Positions 4,490 to 5,132 of a stretch of DNA of 5,132 nucleotides are shown here, piece by piece. This DNA is from Eubacterium sp. (GTDB lineage Bacteria > Bacillota_A > Clostridia > Lachnospirales > Lachnospiraceae), in contig JAILEL010000328.1 in the NCBI GenBank assembly GCA_024687845.1, forward strand, positions 1-5,132. Reading direction: 5' to 3'. Each line of letters opens with the position of its first letter. The stretch's first letter is position 1. Under the pieces are notes generated by a model that was not told the origin of the DNA, made no database searches, and worked only from the letters and a program-made list of their open reading frames with translations. A program made the translations under genes and the position numbers.

Positions 4490-4634
4490 GAAGAAAGCCG
4501 AAGAAGAAGTTAAGCTTAAGGCTGAGCAGGAAAAGGTTAAGAAAGAGAAAGCTAGGAAATCCAAAAAGAAGAATACTAAGAAGAAAAAAGCCAAGAAATC
4601 TTCAAAGCGAAAGCGTAAGGAAAAAAGAAGGTAA
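4479..4634 (+). pseudogene. Lysine-rich reading frame fused to the parA remnant
   Basis: A 51-codon frame (MQIKKKAEEEV to RKRKEKRR, then TAA) opens 11 bases before the ParA frame stops, in the next frame over. It is dominated by Lys, Arg and Glu: first a Glu/Lys helix, then an almost pure Lys/Arg tail. This looks like the C-terminal tail of a larger protein joined to the parA stub by an internal deletion. No good ribosome binding site precedes the ATG, although it could be reached by coupling at the overlapping stop. I cannot name the parent gene. A real tiny basic protein is the alternative. Confidence 0.4.
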
Positions 4635-4654
4635 AAAGAATAATATATCTTTTT
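4633..4654 (+). terminator. Weak A/T-only hairpin after the lysine-rich frame
   Basis: AAAAAGA (4633-4639) and TCTTTTT (4648-4654) are inverted repeats around eight A/T bases, just at the stop of the lysine-rich frame. The position suits a terminator, but the stem has a single G-C pair, so its strength is doubtful. Confidence 0.3.
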
Positions 4655-4669
4655 CTTGAATTTGTTATA

Positions 4670-4678
4670 TGGTAAAAT
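4670..4678 (+). promoter_or_regulatory. Extended -10 promoter candidate for the membrane protein
   Basis: TGGTAAAAT matches the extended -10 pattern (TG, one base, then TAAAAT at 4673-4678). Only a poor -35 match, TTTTCT (4650-4655), lies 17 bases upstream, which extended -10 promoters can tolerate. It would give a leader of about 105 bases before ATG 4794. Confidence 0.35.
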
Positions 4679-4793
4679 GAATACGATACACAGTTAAATT
4701 ACAGTATATTTTTCAGTAAATCATGAAAATATTTACAGAAAGTCATCATAGATTCAATCAATGCGGAATAATGAAGAAGGAAGGTATATATAG

Positions 4794-5132
4794 ATGAAAG
4801 ACGAAAAAACTCCACATCCAAAGCGTGAAGCTATTTTTAATCTTCTTACTCTTCTTATCATCTTTATGGCAGTAGGAGCTTTTATATCCGCTATTTCCGG
4901 TGCCTCAGGCGATAATGATGGGAGCAGCAACATTCTCAATTCGGTGGCTTATTTAGCATCCGGTATTTTTACGATATGGTTTGTGAAGAAAATCTGCGGG
5001 AGGACGATTATACAAGCAGTCGATTTTAAAAAACTTGATGTATTTGTTTTACTTTTCTCTATTATTTGTCCGCTGTCGCTTTCATATGTCGTTATGCATC
5101 TGTGCGGATGGATACTTTCCTCTTCGACAGTT
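4794..5132 (+). CDS. Membrane protein N-terminus, possibly CPBP family (partial)
   Basis: The first 113 codons are present and the gene runs off the window. After a short charged start (MKDEKTPHPKRE) there are three likely membrane spans, at about residues 13-35, 47-65 and 82-106. AGAAGGAAGG (4775-4784) lies 9 bases before ATG 4794. The run of spans and the AVDFKKLD stretch recall the N-terminal part of CPBP (Abi) intramembrane metalloproteases of Lachnospiraceae. The catalytic EExxxR and His motifs would lie downstream and cannot be checked, so the family call is weak. Codon use is richer in G and C (GGT GCC TCA GGC, CTG TCG) than in the genes to the left, which fits a change from mobile DNA to host chromosome. 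Confidence 0.7.
   Translation, partial: MKDEKTPHPKREAIFNLLTLLIIFMAVGAFISAISGASGDNDGSSNILNSVAYLASGIFTIWFVKKICGRTIIQAVDFKKLDVFVLLFSIICPLSLSYVVMHLCGWILSSSTV

Noticed and set aside
4754..4939. 61-codon - strand ORF
   Set aside because: It lies antisense to the membrane-protein gene, which has a good ribosome binding site and membrane spans.
1..5132. CRISPR array or tRNA/rRNA genes
   Set aside because: I saw no regularly spaced direct repeats and no tRNA cloverleaf or rRNA-like sequence. The repeats present are inverted and of different families.

Overview
The window looks like accessory DNA from a low-GC Gram-positive bacterium, most likely a Clostridia/Lachnospiraceae-type Firmicute. The reasons are the A+T-rich codon use, strong AGGAGG ribosome binding sites, U-tailed hairpin terminators, and a clostridial-style large serine recombinase preceded by a SHOCT-like small protein. 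Every gene I can support is on the + strand.

Left part (1-1300). Positions 20-217 hold no gene but contain nested complementary segments that look like a small structured RNA ending near a G6CT6 run. A weak promoter candidate with a G8 run in its spacer follows. Next comes a tight four-gene run of very small proteins (367-1191), each with its own strong ribosome binding site and closed by a textbook terminator at 1245-1292. The first two proteins (80 and 81 aa) are charged, helical and related to each other. The third (52 aa) is acidic and unrecognised. The fourth (41 aa) carries two CxxCxGxG knuckles like half of a DnaJ zinc-finger region. I know of no described function for this set, and it is the best candidate here for an undescribed system.

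Middle part (1300-3690). About 520 bases without a convincing gene contain a promoter-like TTGACA box, a perfect 12+12 dyad, an array of AGTATCG half-sites in alternating orientation, and a leader with several hairpins. This leads into a two-gene operon: a SHOCT-like 80 aa protein overlapping by 4 bases a 542 aa large serine recombinase. The recombinase is intact by every motif I can see and is probably the integration/excision enzyme of a mobile element. I cannot place the element's ends.

Right part (3690-5132). A 58 aa unrecognised ORF or gene remnant ends at a strong terminator. It is followed by a small protein resembling DUF3970, then a ParA-type ATPase cut off after 36 residues, and a lysine-rich 51-codon tail in another reading frame. 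This reads as the eroded remains of a plasmid or conjugative-element maintenance module. At 4794 a membrane protein begins whose codon use is richer in G+C. It runs off the window and may be a CPBP-type membrane protease or simply an unassigned membrane protein; it may mark the return to host chromosome.
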